Below, piece after piece: positions 5,026-5,239 of a DNA stretch of 5,239 bases. This stretch comes from Bacteroidales bacterium GP1 (GTDB lineage Bacteria > Bacteroidota > Bacteroidia > Bacteroidales > Muribaculaceae). Positions within the stretch are counted from its first letter, which is position 1. Each line of letters starts with the position of its first letter. Both the position numbers and the translations under genes were made by a program. The stretch covers positions 32,205 to 37,443 of the forward strand of contig DAAI01000013.1 in assembly GCA_001701105.1 (NCBI GenBank), in the 5' to 3' direction. The notes under the pieces were generated by a model. That model was not told the origin of the DNA. It worked only from the letters and a program-made list of their open reading frames with translations, and did not search any database.

Positions 5026-5239
5026 CAAACGATATACAATTTCAAATTGAATGTCTGGCAGTAGAATTAGTAGAAATGTTAATGGATGAGTATGGGTGGG
5101 ATCTTCGTCGCGCTCTCGATGAGCTATATACATCAACCACTTTCGCGAAGCTGAACGACCCTGAATGTGGGCTTTACTATCAGGGAGCAGTCTATATATT
5201 CCAATTTCTCAAATCGGAAATCGAGACCGGAAAAATTGC
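5022..5239 (+). CDS. Small conserved protein, third member of the DUF3791/DUF3990 cassette (3' end outside window)
   Basis: The frame opens at ATG 5022 and is still open at the window edge after 72 codons. The protein begins MTNDIQFQIECLAVELVEML, continues with a helical-looking GWDLRRALDELYTS (25-38) and then LNDPECGLYYQGAVYIFQFL (44-63), ending here in SEIETGKI. It is soluble, with no signal peptide. This pattern is familiar from small proteins beside DUF3990 genes, where some may be annotated under DUF3791, but I cannot give a firm family name. No Shine-Dalgarno sequence is visible. Its ATG overlaps the stop that the upstream gene would use after removal of one T (ATGA, 5022-5025), so it was probably translated by coupling to that gene. 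With the upstream frame now ending at 5000, coupling may be weakened. It is probably nearly complete, judging from the size of the first partner. Confidence 0.75.
   Translation, partial: MTNDIQFQIECLAVELVEMLMDEYGWDLRRALDELYTSTTFAKLNDPECGLYYQGAVYIFQFLKSEIETGKI

Noticed and set aside
1..5239. CRISPR array, tRNA, rRNA or insertion sequence
   Set aside because: No regularly spaced repeats, no tRNA-like cloverleaf, no transposase and no terminal inverted repeats were seen on either strand.

Overview
The window looks like a chromosomal segment of a member of the Bacteroidota, most likely order Bacteroidales (possibly Muribaculaceae or a relative; family level is a guess). Reasons: promoters of the Bacteroidota type (TTTG or TTG, then about 19 bp, then TAnnTTTG) in front of two transcription units, with a weaker third; AT-rich start regions mostly without a Shine-Dalgarno sequence; and several proteins that read like Bacteroidales homologues.

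Left part (1-2709, plus strand): a tight housekeeping run. It holds the 3' third of mutS (mismatch repair ATPase, cut by the window edge), a radical SAM protein with a CX3CX2C cluster 23 nt downstream, and one base later an LD-carboxypeptidase of the S66 family (murein recycling). No internal promoter is visible, so these are probably co-transcribed. A small nitroreductase-family flavoprotein gene (2721-3233, minus strand) converges on the carboxypeptidase gene with only 11 bp between the stop codons.

Middle (3234-3999): a short divergent promoter region. The minus-strand nitroreductase promoter is close to consensus. The plus-strand promoter has the same -7 sequence but a weak -33 element, and drives a 207-residue exported protein of unknown function.

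Right part (4000-5239, visibly more AT-rich): an accessory-looking cassette. A good promoter at 4042-4071 is followed by a leader of roughly 235 nt, then a small DUF3791-like gene (4315-4539), a DUF3990-type gene of the ADP-ribosyltransferase-like superfamily (4536-5025), and a second small protein cut by the right edge (from 5022). The middle gene carries two apparent lesions: an in-frame TAA at 4743-4745 and a one-base expansion of a T tract at 4973-4980. Removing one T restores a C-terminus that ends in an ATGA overlap with the downstream gene, exactly like the overlap at the upstream junction. The most interesting content is therefore a three-gene, translationally coupled 'small protein - ART-like enzyme - small protein' module, a plausible toxin-antitoxin or defence-type unit, whose enzyme appears to have been inactivated here (or split, or made switchable). 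The functional reading is inference; the reading-frame facts are direct.
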